Positions 1 through 5,928 of a DNA stretch of 8,190 nt are shown here, piece after piece. The translations under genes and the position numbers were made by a program. The first letter of the stretch is position 1. Each line of letters begins with the position of its first letter. A model generated the notes under the pieces. It made no database searches. It was not told where the DNA came from and saw nothing but the letters and a program-made list of their open reading frames with translations. Origin of the DNA: Anaerolineales bacterium (GTDB taxonomy: Bacteria > Chloroflexota > Anaerolineae > Anaerolineales > E44-bin32). Location: NCBI GenBank assembly GCA_030608865.1, contig JAUWDI010000034.1, positions 1 through 8,190 of the forward strand. Direction: 5' to 3'.

Positions 1-534
1 CAGATCGCGTCGAAATTCTTGTTAACGATCGGCGATGAATTCCAGGGGCTGCTACGGACGTCCGAAGATCTCGATCGAATTCTCGCGTCACTCCGTGTGG
101 CCGTGCATCCGGTTGATCTGCGATTCGGGATCGGCGTGGGCGGATTGGTCACCCCGCTGCGGGAGCAGGCCATCGGTATGGATGGTCCCTGCTTCCAGCG
201 TGCACGGGCGGCAATCGAGAGGGCAAAGGAACGTTCCACACAGATCGAGGTGGAGTGCGGTGAGGCTCATCCCGGTTTCGAGATTTATAGCTTGCTCTAT
301 AGCGGTATGCGTCGAAGTTGGACCGAAAGACAGCGGCAGATTATCGACCTCTCGATGTCGGGCATGGAGGGTGTGGAGATCGCCCAGCTACTCGAGGTCA
401 GCCAACCAGCGGTGAGTCAGCATCTGCGTGCGGCGGGCGCGGCGTATGTCAGAAAGGCGACGGCAACGTGGCTTTTGACACTTGTCCTGATGGCAAATAA
501 GAATACATTTGATGAAGAGGTAACAAGTGCTTGA
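1..534 (+). CDS. SatD-family protein with C-terminal HTH, 5' end missing
   Basis: This is the 3' part of a SatD-family gene. The frame is open from base 1, so the TTG at 19 is probably not the start: the residues before it (IASKFLL) run straight into the family motif LTIGDEFQGLL, which ends near residue 18 of the visible part. The middle contains a second family-like block, RFGIGVGGL followed by GMDGPCFQRARAA. The C-terminal third (about bases 320-470) reads as a helix-turn-helix: RQRQIIDLSMSGMEGVEIAQ, then LLEVSQPAVSQHLRAA. SatD proteins take their name from the Streptococcus mutans sat (acid/secretion-linked) locus, and their biochemical role is poorly known. The HTH suggests DNA binding or sensing, which is inference. 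The stop codon lies inside the next gene (8-nt overlap), so the two are translationally coupled, matching the frequent pairing of SatD with DUF3307 membrane proteins. Family call fairly sure; function unknown. Confidence 0.8.
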   Translation, partial: QIASKFLLTIGDEFQGLLRTSEDLDRILASLRVAVHPVDLRFGIGVGGLVTPLREQAIGMDGPCFQRARAAIERAKERSTQIEVECGEAHPGFEIYSLLYSGMRRSWTERQRQIIDLSMSGMEGVEIAQLLEVSQPAVSQHLRAAGAAYVRKATATWLLTLVLMANKNTFDEEVTSA

Positions 535-1258
535 TCTCTATCTAATCAGCCTATTCTCGTTTATCTTGACCGAATATGGCTTCCAGACCCGCAAACGAGC
601 GCTCATCGCTTTTGAGGGCAGATGGCGTTGGTACCGTACCCTGCTTCGGGCGGTTATTTGGGTAGGTGCTTTTGCGTTCTCAAACCAGATTGGATCCAGA
701 AGGGCACTCATTTATTATGTCGTCGCCTTCGCTCTTGGAGAGGGTTGGGTGTACCTCTTTCGCCACCTTATCAAGCGTGATATTCAAGGGGGCTTTGCAT
801 ATGGTCGACCGTATGTCCATTTGCTTCCTTTTCTCTTCGCGGCGATCATGCCCTTGATTCTCCGATTTCTCCCTGAGAGTCTTGTGCCCAGGTCGAATCT
901 ATCGGGAATCATCACTGCGCCGGAGCTCCTGGGTCCCGCTTTAGCATTGGTCATGCTCTGGAATTGGGCGACGCTGTTCACCGTGAGCGTGTTGGGGCTT
1001 GTTCGACCAGAGCAAGTAGAGGAGGAGATCCATCCGCTAATTGGCGCAGGCGAGGTCATCGGCATTCTTGAGCGCCTCATCACATTTGTGCTTGTCTCGG
1101 TTGGGGGTTTCGCCGCCGTCGGATTCGTCGTTGCGGCGAAGGCTGCGGTGCGCTACCCGCAGTTTAAGAAGCGCGAATTTGCGGAGTACTTTCTCGTCGG
1201 CACACTCTGTTCGGTGGGGTTAGCTGTACTTACTGCATTAACCTTTGGATTGCGGTAA
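527..1258 (+). CDS. Polytopic membrane protein, DUF3307-associated type
   Basis: A 243-aa integral membrane protein starting at GTG 527, with GAAGAGG at 514-520 giving a 6-nt spacing. The start overlaps the upstream SatD gene by 8 nt. About six or seven hydrophobic segments can be seen, near residues 2-18, 40-55, 62-80, 97-116, 131-155, 180-207 and 220-242. The C-terminal block, roughly residues 178-240, is the recognisable part: ILERLITFVLVSVGG, then VAAKAAVRYP and EYFLVGTLCSVG. It resembles the conserved tail of DUF3307 proteins (G..ERL...K...R.....EY.L.GTL.S). The N-terminal DUF3307 signature is weak: EYGFQ stands where D-F-x-x-Q is usual. No enzymatic motif is visible. Coupling to SatD suggests the two form a functional unit, perhaps a membrane partner for a cytosolic sensor; this is inference. 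The family link is moderately sure, the function unknown. Confidence 0.7.
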   Translation: MLDLYLISLFSFILTEYGFQTRKRALIAFEGRWRWYRTLLRAVIWVGAFAFSNQIGSRRALIYYVVAFALGEGWVYLFRHLIKRDIQGGFAYGRPYVHLLPFLFAAIMPLILRFLPESLVPRSNLSGIITAPELLGPALALVMLWNWATLFTVSVLGLVRPEQVEEEIHPLIGAGEVIGILERLITFVLVSVGGFAAVGFVVAAKAAVRYPQFKKREFAEYFLVGTLCSVGLAVLTALTFGLR

Positions 1259-1321
1259 CTTTATTCATAGGTGAATGTATTTCGAGCAAATCAATTTTTT
1301 ATGCTACAGTTCAGACAGTTT

Positions 1322-1338
1322 TTCGTAATCATTACGAA
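1322..1338. promoter_or_regulatory. 17-bp perfect palindrome, candidate operator
   Basis: TTCGTAAT-C-ATTACGAA has two perfect 8-bp arms around one central base. It lies 66 nt before the start of the GNAT-thiolase-DUF35 operon, in the 145-nt gap 1259-1403. The size and symmetry fit a site for a dimeric repressor (TetR, MarR or GntR type), but no regulator gene is present in the window. There is no T-tract after it, so it is unlikely to be a terminator. A weak -10-like TATGCT lies at 1300-1305 without a good -35, so the promoter itself is not defined. Symmetry is seen directly; the operator role is inferred. Confidence 0.5.
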
Positions 1339-1403
1339 GCGGAGAGGCAACCACTCATTAGTATACGAACCACACTAAACTTAGTCGTTCGGGAGGATAG
1401 ATT

Positions 1404-2093
1404 ATGGACATGGAAGTTGAAAGTTATCTTCGACCGCCGGAAATGGATATCCCGCCTTACCCGCCTAAGGTAGTAACGCTGGCGACGGGGGGTAAATTAG
1501 TTATCCGTCAAGCGAGTCGGTCAGATGTGCCGATACTCCTGGAAGCCGTAAGACCGACGATGAAAGTCGAGCGCGATTTCTACGACATCGTCGGCGCGCG
1601 CGTGTATGCAGAATTGCTGGGTTGGTACCGTCACCGAGTGCGCGATGAATTCTGCCTGATGGGTCAGATCGATGGTTTGCTTGTAGGAGTCGTAAACACA
1701 CGCCTTTATTCGCGCGAATTGGGGATCAGCCTTCATACACTTGCAACCGAAAGAGGGCTTCGCATCGGTGCCCACCTCTTTGCCGCCAAGATGGAATACT
1801 CGTTTGAGTATATAGGGCAGGAGGAAGTGCTTATTACTGCCGAGAGCCCTATCGGCTTCAGACGTTGGATGATTGAGTACGAATTAATCGAGCGAGAGGG
1901 TCAGCACGAGCTCGGAGGTGCCACCCCTTATGGCTTGACAAAAGAGCTGTATTACAAGCACAAAGACCGCTTGGTAGCTGGCGAGCGGCCTGTGCCAGAA
2001 GAACTGCTCGCTGTCGCAGAAAGGGAGATTATCGTCGCCAGCGAGGACGATATCTTGGAGAAGATACTTGGAGCGAAGAGGAGGGACCGATGA
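1404..2093 (+). CDS. GNAT-like N-acyltransferase domain protein
   Basis: A 229-aa soluble protein. The ATG at 1404 is preceded by GGGAGGA at 1391-1397, 6 nt away. After a proline-rich N-terminus (residues 10-22), the GNAT-like fold begins with LVIRQASRSDVP at 32-43. Next come a beta strand at FCLMGQIDGLLVGVV (83-97) and the candidate acetyl-CoA loop, ATERGLRIGAHLFAAK (about 114-129), which matches the (Q/R)xxGxG/A pattern. WMIEYELIERE further on resembles the Y..GF segment. About 50 C-terminal residues, charged and helical, lie beyond the domain. GNAT enzymes transfer acyl groups from acyl-CoA to amines, but the acceptor here is not identifiable. The last four bases overlap the thiolase start (ATGA), so it is probably made in step with the thiolase-fold enzyme and DUF35 protein and may act in the same CoA-dependent process. 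I do not recognise a named gene. Confidence 0.7.
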   Translation: MDMEVESYLRPPEMDIPPYPPKVVTLATGGKLVIRQASRSDVPILLEAVRPTMKVERDFYDIVGARVYAELLGWYRHRVRDEFCLMGQIDGLLVGVVNTRLYSRELGISLHTLATERGLRIGAHLFAAKMEYSFEYIGQEEVLITAESPIGFRRWMIEYELIEREGQHELGGATPYGLTKELYYKHKDRLVAGERPVPEELLAVAEREIIVASEDDILEKILGAKRRDR

Positions 2094-3274
2094 GACCCGT
2101 TGTCGTTGCTGGAGTAGGAATGATCCCGTTTGAACGGCGGGATGAAGACAGTCTGATGGATATGCTCGCCACAGCAGGGTTAAACGCCATGGATGATGCT
2201 GGTTTGGGGGATCGTCCCATCGACTCTGTCTATGTTGGCAACATGGCCTCGGGCCTGTTTAACCACCAGGTTTCCGTAGCAAGCGCGCTTGTCGATCGTT
2301 TGAGCCTGCTTCCTGCCGCTGCCGACCGGGTCGAAAATGGTCCCGCGTCCGGTGGTTCAGCGATTAAAAATGGCTTCCTAGCGGTGGCTTCGGGGTTCAA
2401 TGATATCGTGCTCGTCGTTGGCGGCGAGAAAATGCGCGAGGTGATTGGTCCGAAGGCTACGGACATTGTCGCTTGTATGACTCACCCTGAGGCGGAGTAC
2501 ATCTACGGGGTGACATTGCCTGCTATGGCGGGGATGTTCGCTCGTCTCTATATGGAGAAATATGGGGTAACACGCGAGCATCTTTCGATGGTCGCTATCA
2601 AGAATCAGACGAATGGGTTGCTTAATCCCTATGCTCACATCCAGATGAAGATCACGATGGAGGGCATCCTCTCGCACCCACAATCGCACATTAACAGCCC
2701 GGTTGTGGCCGATCCAATACATCTCTACGATTGCTGTCCCGTGAGCGACGGCGCAGCAGCGGTGCTGCTTACTACAGAGGAGATCGCGAATAAGCTCAAG
2801 AAACCATTGGTCACGATCGACGGCGTTGGGCAAGCGACGGATACCCATACGCTTCAGGAACGTAGCGATCCAACCGATCTCAAGGCGGTCACCCTTGCTT
2901 CGGAGAAGGCTTTCAAGATGGCAGGGATCAAGCCCAAGGACATCGATGTCGCCGAACTGCATGACGCCTTCACGATCCTGGAGATCGCCGAGAGCGAACA
3001 TGCTGGCTTCTTCCCGAAAGGGGAGGGTGTCAAGGCGCTGGAGCGGGGTGAGACGCAGATCGGCGGTAAATTGCCGATCAACCCATCGGGAGGGCTCAAG
3101 GCGCGCGGTCATCCCGTCGGCGCGACGGGTGTGGCTCAGGTAGTGGAGCTCGTTTGGCAATTGCGCGGGGAAGCCGGTGAGCGGCAAGTTAAAGGCGCAG
3201 CCAACGGTTTCTCACTCAATTTCGGGGGGTTCGGAAACAATGTCCTCGCGTTCGTGTTGAGGAGAAAATCATGA
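2090..3274 (+). CDS. Thiolase-fold enzyme lacking the nucleophilic Cys
   Basis: A 394-aa protein of normal thiolase length, of the SCP2/archaeal type that pairs with DUF35 proteins. The ATG at 2090 has AGGAGGG at 2079-2085 and overlaps the GNAT gene by 4 nt. Family landmarks are VAGVGMIPF at 6-14, GGEKM after the first half, YDCCPVSDGAAAV near 214-226, HDAF with H291, and GLKARGHPVGATG with H341. The oddity is at residues 81-91: RVE-NGPASGG stands where this family has VE-AACASGG, so position 85, normally the nucleophilic Cys, is Pro (codon CCC, 2342-2344). The only cysteines are 129, 215 and 216, and HDAF has no Cys either. Ordinary Claisen/thiolysis chemistry through a Cys-acyl intermediate is therefore unlikely. 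A precedent is the Ltp2/ChsH2-DUF35 steroid side-chain retro-aldolase, a thiolase fold that also works without thiolase Cys chemistry; BbsAB-type thiolases also use a DUF35 partner. Fold sure, reaction unknown. Confidence 0.85.
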   Translation: MRPVVVAGVGMIPFERRDEDSLMDMLATAGLNAMDDAGLGDRPIDSVYVGNMASGLFNHQVSVASALVDRLSLLPAAADRVENGPASGGSAIKNGFLAVASGFNDIVLVVGGEKMREVIGPKATDIVACMTHPEAEYIYGVTLPAMAGMFARLYMEKYGVTREHLSMVAIKNQTNGLLNPYAHIQMKITMEGILSHPQSHINSPVVADPIHLYDCCPVSDGAAAVLLTTEEIANKLKKPLVTIDGVGQATDTHTLQERSDPTDLKAVTLASEKAFKMAGIKPKDIDVAELHDAFTILEIAESEHAGFFPKGEGVKALERGETQIGGKLPINPSGGLKARGHPVGATGVAQVVELVWQLRGEAGERQVKGAANGFSLNFGGFGNNVLAFVLRRKS

Positions 3275-3609
3275 AGACCATCACAGCGTACAAATGCAAT
3301 AAATGCGGATTGGTGATGTACCCATACCACAATCGCTGCCTGAACTGCAAAGGGCGCGATTTCAAAGAGATCGCACCGACCTCCAAGGGCAAGCTTCTGA
3401 CGTACACGGTCATCGAACAGCTTCCCTGGGGCATGGATGAACGAGGGCGAGTTCTTGGTGTGGTTGAGTTCGACAATGGGGTGAAGGCGCTCGGCTTAAT
3501 TAAGGAAGATGCGCCGCGCATTGGCATGAAATTGAAGGTGAATTGGGAACCCGTGCGCGAGATGGGGGGTGAGGAGATCTACGGCCTCACCTTTGAAAAA
3601 TCGAAGTGA
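3271..3609 (+). CDS. DUF35 zinc-ribbon / OB-fold protein, thiolase partner
   Basis: A 112-aa protein with the two-part DUF35 layout. An N-terminal zinc ribbon has C9-x2-C12 and C23-x2-C26 (YKCNKCGLVMYP, then RCLNCKGRDF). It is followed by an OB-fold domain from about residue 35 to 108 (KGKLLTYTVIEQLPWGMDER, later GVVEFDNGVKALGLI). The ATG at 3271 overlaps the thiolase stop by 4 nt, with GAGGAG at 3259-3264. Proteins of this family bind beside thiolase-fold or HMG-CoA-synthase-like enzymes, often in the same operon, helping to form the CoA-substrate site or channel; known examples include the archaeal thiolase complex, ChsH2 and BbsA. Here it is most likely the obligate partner of the Cys-less enzyme just upstream. 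All four zinc ligands are present, so the ribbon should be functional. Sure of the family; the partnership is inferred from gene order. Confidence 0.9.
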   Translation: MKTITAYKCNKCGLVMYPYHNRCLNCKGRDFKEIAPTSKGKLLTYTVIEQLPWGMDERGRVLGVVEFDNGVKALGLIKEDAPRIGMKLKVNWEPVREMGGEEIYGLTFEKSK

Positions 3610-3665
3610 TCTCTTCGGATAGACGTTTTCGATTTTCTATGTCGAGGGGATACTCTGCGAAAAGG

Positions 3666-3709
3666 CCATCCACCAGCAGGACGCAGTATCTGTTGAGCGT
3701 CGCTGATGG
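3666..3709. other. Bulged inverted repeat, possible RNA stem
   Basis: CCATC (3666-3670), AGC (3675-3677) and GACGC (3680-3684) pair in order with GCGTC (3697-3701), GCT (3702-3704) and GATGG (3705-3709). This gives 13 base pairs with bulges on one side only and a 12-nt loop. An overlapping alternative pairs GATACTCTGCG (3649-3659) with CGCAGTATC (3682-3690), with two bases bulged out. The pairing was found by eye. Significance is moderate, and no T-tract follows, so it is not a standard terminator. Confidence 0.35.
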
Positions 3710-3782
3710 AACCTGTCGGCGTTGTGGAGGAGTCAGAAACGCACAATTTCTTCCCTTAGAACGCTAACTCTGATCCGGGCAA

Positions 3783-3811
3783 GAGCACCGTGAAAGTTAA
3801 TCACGGTGTTC
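3783..3811. other. Strong hairpin, 8-bp perfect core
   Basis: CACCGTGA (3786-3793) and TCACGGTG (3801-3808) are perfect complements around a 7-nt loop. The stem can be extended by a G-U, an A-T and a G-C pair to 3783-3811. It is followed directly by a smaller stem, AGGCT-TTT-AGCCT at 3812-3824. There is no run of T after either, so this may be a leader or small-RNA structure, a protein-binding site or a processed end of the upstream mRNA. Which of these applies cannot be told from the sequence. Confidence 0.5.
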
Positions 3812-3836
3812 AGGCTTTTAGCCTTATCAGCAACGG

Positions 3837-3867
3837 CTTCTCCCGCCAGGTTTATACGCGGGAGAGG
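3837..3867. other. Hairpin CTCCCGC / GCGGGAG
   Basis: CTCCCGC (3840-3846) and GCGGGAG (3858-3864) are perfect 7-bp arms with an 11-nt loop. Outer T-A, T-G and C-G pairs extend it to 3837-3867. It is the last of the closely spaced stems in this gap, and GGGAAAAA follows, again without a terminator tract. Confidence 0.45.
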
Positions 3868-4043
3868 GAAAAATGTCCTTCATTTCACCATAGAAAGGGT
3901 TGCCATTTCCCTGGACGAGCATTAGCCCTTCACGATTCTAGTGTTCGAAAACTGTGGTTTATCAACGTCTGGGCTATTCGTGAAATGAGTATAGAAATTG
4001 AAGGTGTTGGTGGTCTGAGGAATACGGGAGCAGTGTTTTCGGA

Positions 4044-4057
4044 AGCTTCTTGAAGCT
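4044..4057. promoter_or_regulatory. Dyad AGCTTC-TT-GAAGCT upstream of -35
   Basis: Two perfect 6-bp arms separated by TT, ending 4 bp before the -35 element of the cyclase promoter. An overlapping 8-bp palindrome, GAAGCTTC, sits at 4042-4049. The position suits an activator or repressor site. The symmetry is seen; the role is inferred. Confidence 0.35.
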
Positions 4058-4061
4058 GGGA

Positions 4062-4089
4062 TTGACGACAGATCTGATGAATCTATACT
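4062..4089 (+). promoter_or_regulatory. Sigma70-type promoter for the cyclase gene
   Basis: TTGACG (4062-4067) and TATACT (4084-4089) are separated by 16 bp; each element matches five of six consensus bases. Transcription would start near 4096, leaving a leader of about 33 nt with a strong Shine-Dalgarno tract, GGGGAGGAGAGG, around 4109-4120. It is the best promoter match I noticed by eye, and shows that the cyclase gene can be transcribed independently of the operon before it. Confidence 0.6.
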
Positions 4090-4128
4090 CCCCAAACTAA
4101 TTACAGCAGGGGAGGAGAGGAGCAACCG

Positions 4129-4977
4129 ATGAAGATTGTAGACTTGACAATACCGCTTGGAATTGGAACGCCTCCCTGGCCTACCTATGAGCCGCTTCAA
4201 ATCAAATATTTTAAGCGTCTCGCCCCGAATGGGGCGAACGGCCAGATTGTCACACATTCCAATCACCTGGGCACGCACCTGGATGGGGAGATCCATTTCT
4301 ACACACCGGGAAAGGACATCGCCGAACTCGACTTCGACTTCCTGCACGGTCCGGGCGCCATTGTTGACCTTTCAGATGCCGCCGGGGATTACGATATCTA
4401 CACTTCCAAAATGGTCGAGGAACGTGTGGAGGTCCGAGAAGGTGACATCCTGCTCATCCACACCGGCTATCACCGCTATGGTTGGGACCAACCGATCGCC
4501 GATGAAATTCGGTATATGGTGAAGCATCCCGGCCCTGACCGCGAGTTCGCAGAGTGGTGCAAAGACAAAAAACTGAAATGGCTCGGTGTGGATTGCGGCA
4601 GTGCCGATCATCCAATGAACACCATCATCCGCACGTGGATGCCGCGCCAGGCAAAAGAAGCGCAGGCGCATTTCCAAGCGAAGTACAAGAAATCGATCGA
4701 GGAAGTGTTCACGGACGACAAGTACCAGCTCATGCATATCGAGATGTTTCCGGAAGGGATCATCCATGCCGAATGTCTCGGCGGGGATATCGATCTGCTG
4801 CTTAATGAGCGTGTTGAGATCGGATGCTTTCCGTGGCGTTTCGTCGATGGCGAGTCGAGCATCGCCCGCATTGTCGCTTTTGTCGATGATGATCATTACG
4901 CAAAGCTCATGGAGAAGAAAGCTTCCTACGATAAGACGAAATTCGGTGATTGTGTATGCCAGAGACCGCAGAAATAA
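4129..4977 (+). CDS. Cyclase-family metal hydrolase (kynurenine formamidase-like)
   Basis: A 282-aa member of the cyclase family (PF04199 type: kynurenine formamidase, isatin hydrolase, polyketide cyclase relatives). The protein opens with the usual MKIVDLTIPL strand. The metal-binding signature HxGTHxDxxxH is complete: H46, G48, T49, H50, D52 and H56 (SNHLGTHLDGEIHF). Later family features are LLIHTGYHRYGW and WLGVDCGSADHP. Members use a divalent metal to hydrolyse amide or lactam-like bonds of small aromatic or cyclic compounds; the substrate here cannot be read. It is somewhat longer than the common 200-260 aa forms, with an insert around MPRQAKEAQAHFQAKYKKS and a tail ending in CVCQRPQK. 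The tail's C-x-C pair is not a usual family feature. The gene has its own promoter and is followed, after the CPBP insertion, by a molybdenum hydroxylase, which suggests aromatic or N-heterocycle catabolism (inference). Confidence 0.88.
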   Translation: MKIVDLTIPLGIGTPPWPTYEPLQIKYFKRLAPNGANGQIVTHSNHLGTHLDGEIHFYTPGKDIAELDFDFLHGPGAIVDLSDAAGDYDIYTSKMVEERVEVREGDILLIHTGYHRYGWDQPIADEIRYMVKHPGPDREFAEWCKDKKLKWLGVDCGSADHPMNTIIRTWMPRQAKEAQAHFQAKYKKSIEEVFTDDKYQLMHIEMFPEGIIHAECLGGDIDLLLNERVEIGCFPWRFVDGESSIARIVAFVDDDHYAKLMEKKASYDKTKFGDCVCQRPQK

Positions 4978-4978
4978 G

Positions 4979-4989
4979 CGTTAGCCTGC
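4979..4989 (+). repeat. Inverted 11-mer, left copy (CPBP flank)
   Basis: CGTTAGCCTGC begins two bases after the cyclase stop codon. Its near-perfect inverted partner (10 of 11) is at 5918-5928, on the far side of the CPBP gene. GTTAGCC at 4980-4986 matches the integron core pattern GTTRRRY at six of seven positions, in the context AAGCGTTAG common at attC ends. It could be a terminal repeat, a cassette boundary or chance. Confidence 0.35.
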
Positions 4990-5017
4990 ATTTACAAATA
5001 GATAAAGGAAAAAATCG

Positions 5018-5857
5018 ATGACAAATCACCACAAAAAAAGAGATCCGTGGAAATTTTTCTTGCTAACATTTGCCTATTCATGGGTTATTTGGATACCTTC
5101 TGTGTTGGATGGCATAGGAATAAAGTTGCCCTTTAGTGTGACGGGGTATTCAACTGTTGTAGTTATTATTGGAGCTTTCGCCCCTTTGCTGGCCGCAATC
5201 ACACTTGTAGTCAGGGAAGAGGGTTGGAAGGGAACAAGAGTATTTTTCCGACAGGCGCTTGATATTCACATCAAGCCAGTATTTTTGGTTATTGCATTGG
5301 CGTTGCCGGTGTTAATTCATGTGATAGCTCATTATCTGGCACTTGCTGTTGGCTTGGATGTTGCCAAAACGCTATTTCCAACCGAAATTCCTGTCTCACC
5401 GATAATTCTGGCGATTCCATACTTTTTTCTCATGTTGGTAATTGGTGGTGGACAAGAAGAATTTGGCTGGCGGGGTTATGCTCAGGAACCTTTACAAGAA
5501 AAAATCGGGGTCATACCGGCAAGTTTAGTAATAGGTGTAATTTGGGGTATTTGGCATTTACCCTTATGGTTTATGACGGGTGATTTGCATAGCGCATATT
5601 CGTTTTTGGCTTTCGTGATGATGACAACTAGCATATCGATCATATATGCATGGCTGTATAACTCAAGTGGTAAGAAGCTAATCGTGGTGATTATTTTTCA
5701 TGCAATGAGCAATACAGCTGCACCATTGCTGCCATTTTTGCATGGGATAGAAGGAAAACCAGAGAGTGCGTACTGGATTTACGCTGCTGTAAATGTGATT
5801 TTTGGGCTTATATTCGCTTACATTCTTGTCAAAGGATCAAAGCCGACACAACGATGA
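5018..5857 (+). CDS. CPBP-family intramembrane glutamic protease
   Basis: A 279-aa polytopic membrane protein, with ATG 5018 preceded by AAAGGA at 5004-5009. It has the three CPBP/Abi motifs. First is EExxxR as E147-E148-F-G-W-R152-G after a GGGQ turn. Second is WHLPLWF with H180, and third is FHAMSN with H228 and N232. About seven or eight hydrophobic segments surround them, and the start is basic (HHKKRDPWKFF). The family includes CAAX-type prenyl proteases, bacteriocin self-immunity proteins and stress regulators; no substrate can be assigned. All catalytic residues are present, so it should be active. Base composition is clearly lower in GC than its neighbours (sampled 60-nt lines 35-48%, against 63% in a sampled line of the cyclase gene). 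It also has more AT-rich codons (ATA, TTA, AAT) and separates two metabolic units. These points and the flanking inverted 11-mers suggest recent gain. Confidence 0.9.
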   Translation: MTNHHKKRDPWKFFLLTFAYSWVIWIPSVLDGIGIKLPFSVTGYSTVVVIIGAFAPLLAAITLVVREEGWKGTRVFFRQALDIHIKPVFLVIALALPVLIHVIAHYLALAVGLDVAKTLFPTEIPVSPIILAIPYFFLMLVIGGGQEEFGWRGYAQEPLQEKIGVIPASLVIGVIWGIWHLPLWFMTGDLHSAYSFLAFVMMTTSISIIYAWLYNSSGKKLIVVIIFHAMSNTAAPLLPFLHGIEGKPESAYWIYAAVNVIFGLIFAYILVKGSKPTQR

Positions 5858-5917
5858 GTATTTATTTTTCAATGCCAACTTCCCAAACAATGATTCCCTC
5901 AATTACCGTTATGGGCA

Positions 5918-5928
5918 GCAAGCTAACG
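5918..5928 (-). repeat. Inverted 11-mer, right copy (CPBP flank)
   Basis: GCAAGCTAACG is the reverse complement of CGTTAGCTTGC, which differs from the left copy at 4979-4989 by one base (C/T). It lies about 60 nt after the CPBP stop. In the cassette reading, AGCTAAC (5921-5927) is the inverse core and differs from the exact complement of GTTAGCC by one base. Confidence 0.35.

Larger units (their letters stand above)
3610..4128. other. 519-nt intergenic region without a convincing gene
   Basis: No protein with recognisable motifs is found on either strand. The one open frame on the + strand (GTG 3790 to 4053) begins inside a hairpin arm, has no Shine-Dalgarno site and is composition-poor. The region has two parts. 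From 3660 to 3870 it carries several inverted repeats (listed separately). From 4044 to 4128 it carries a dyad, a promoter and the ribosome site of the cyclase gene. No U-tract terminator is obvious after the DUF35 gene. The stretch 3871-4040 shows nothing I can name. Confidence 0.6.

Noticed and set aside
19..534. TTG at base 19 as the true start of the SatD gene
   Set aside because: The frame is open to base 1 and the residues before TTG match the conserved lead-in to the GDEFQ motif, so the gene is cut by the window edge.
2378..3187. Long (269-codon) antisense frame across the thiolase gene
   Set aside because: It lies wholly opposite a well-supported thiolase frame and shows no family motif; it is explained by the codon pattern of the + strand gene.
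3762..3768. CGCTAAC as a further integron-type inverse core that would make the cyclase a cassette too
   Set aside because: The first base does not fit RYYYAAC, no matching core or palindrome lies at the right distance, and the cyclase has its own promoter.
3783..3867. Hairpins read as Rho-independent terminators of the thiolase operon
   Set aside because: They lie more than 170 nt after the last stop codon and none is followed by a run of T.
3790..4053. 87-codon + strand open frame in the intergenic gap
   Set aside because: It starts with GTG inside a hairpin arm, has no Shine-Dalgarno site and no recognisable motif, and its codon use does not resemble the neighbouring genes.
3922..4347. 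141-codon minus strand frame covering the cyclase promoter and start
   Set aside because: It overlaps the start of a clear cyclase gene and its promoter, and the protein has no features of a family.
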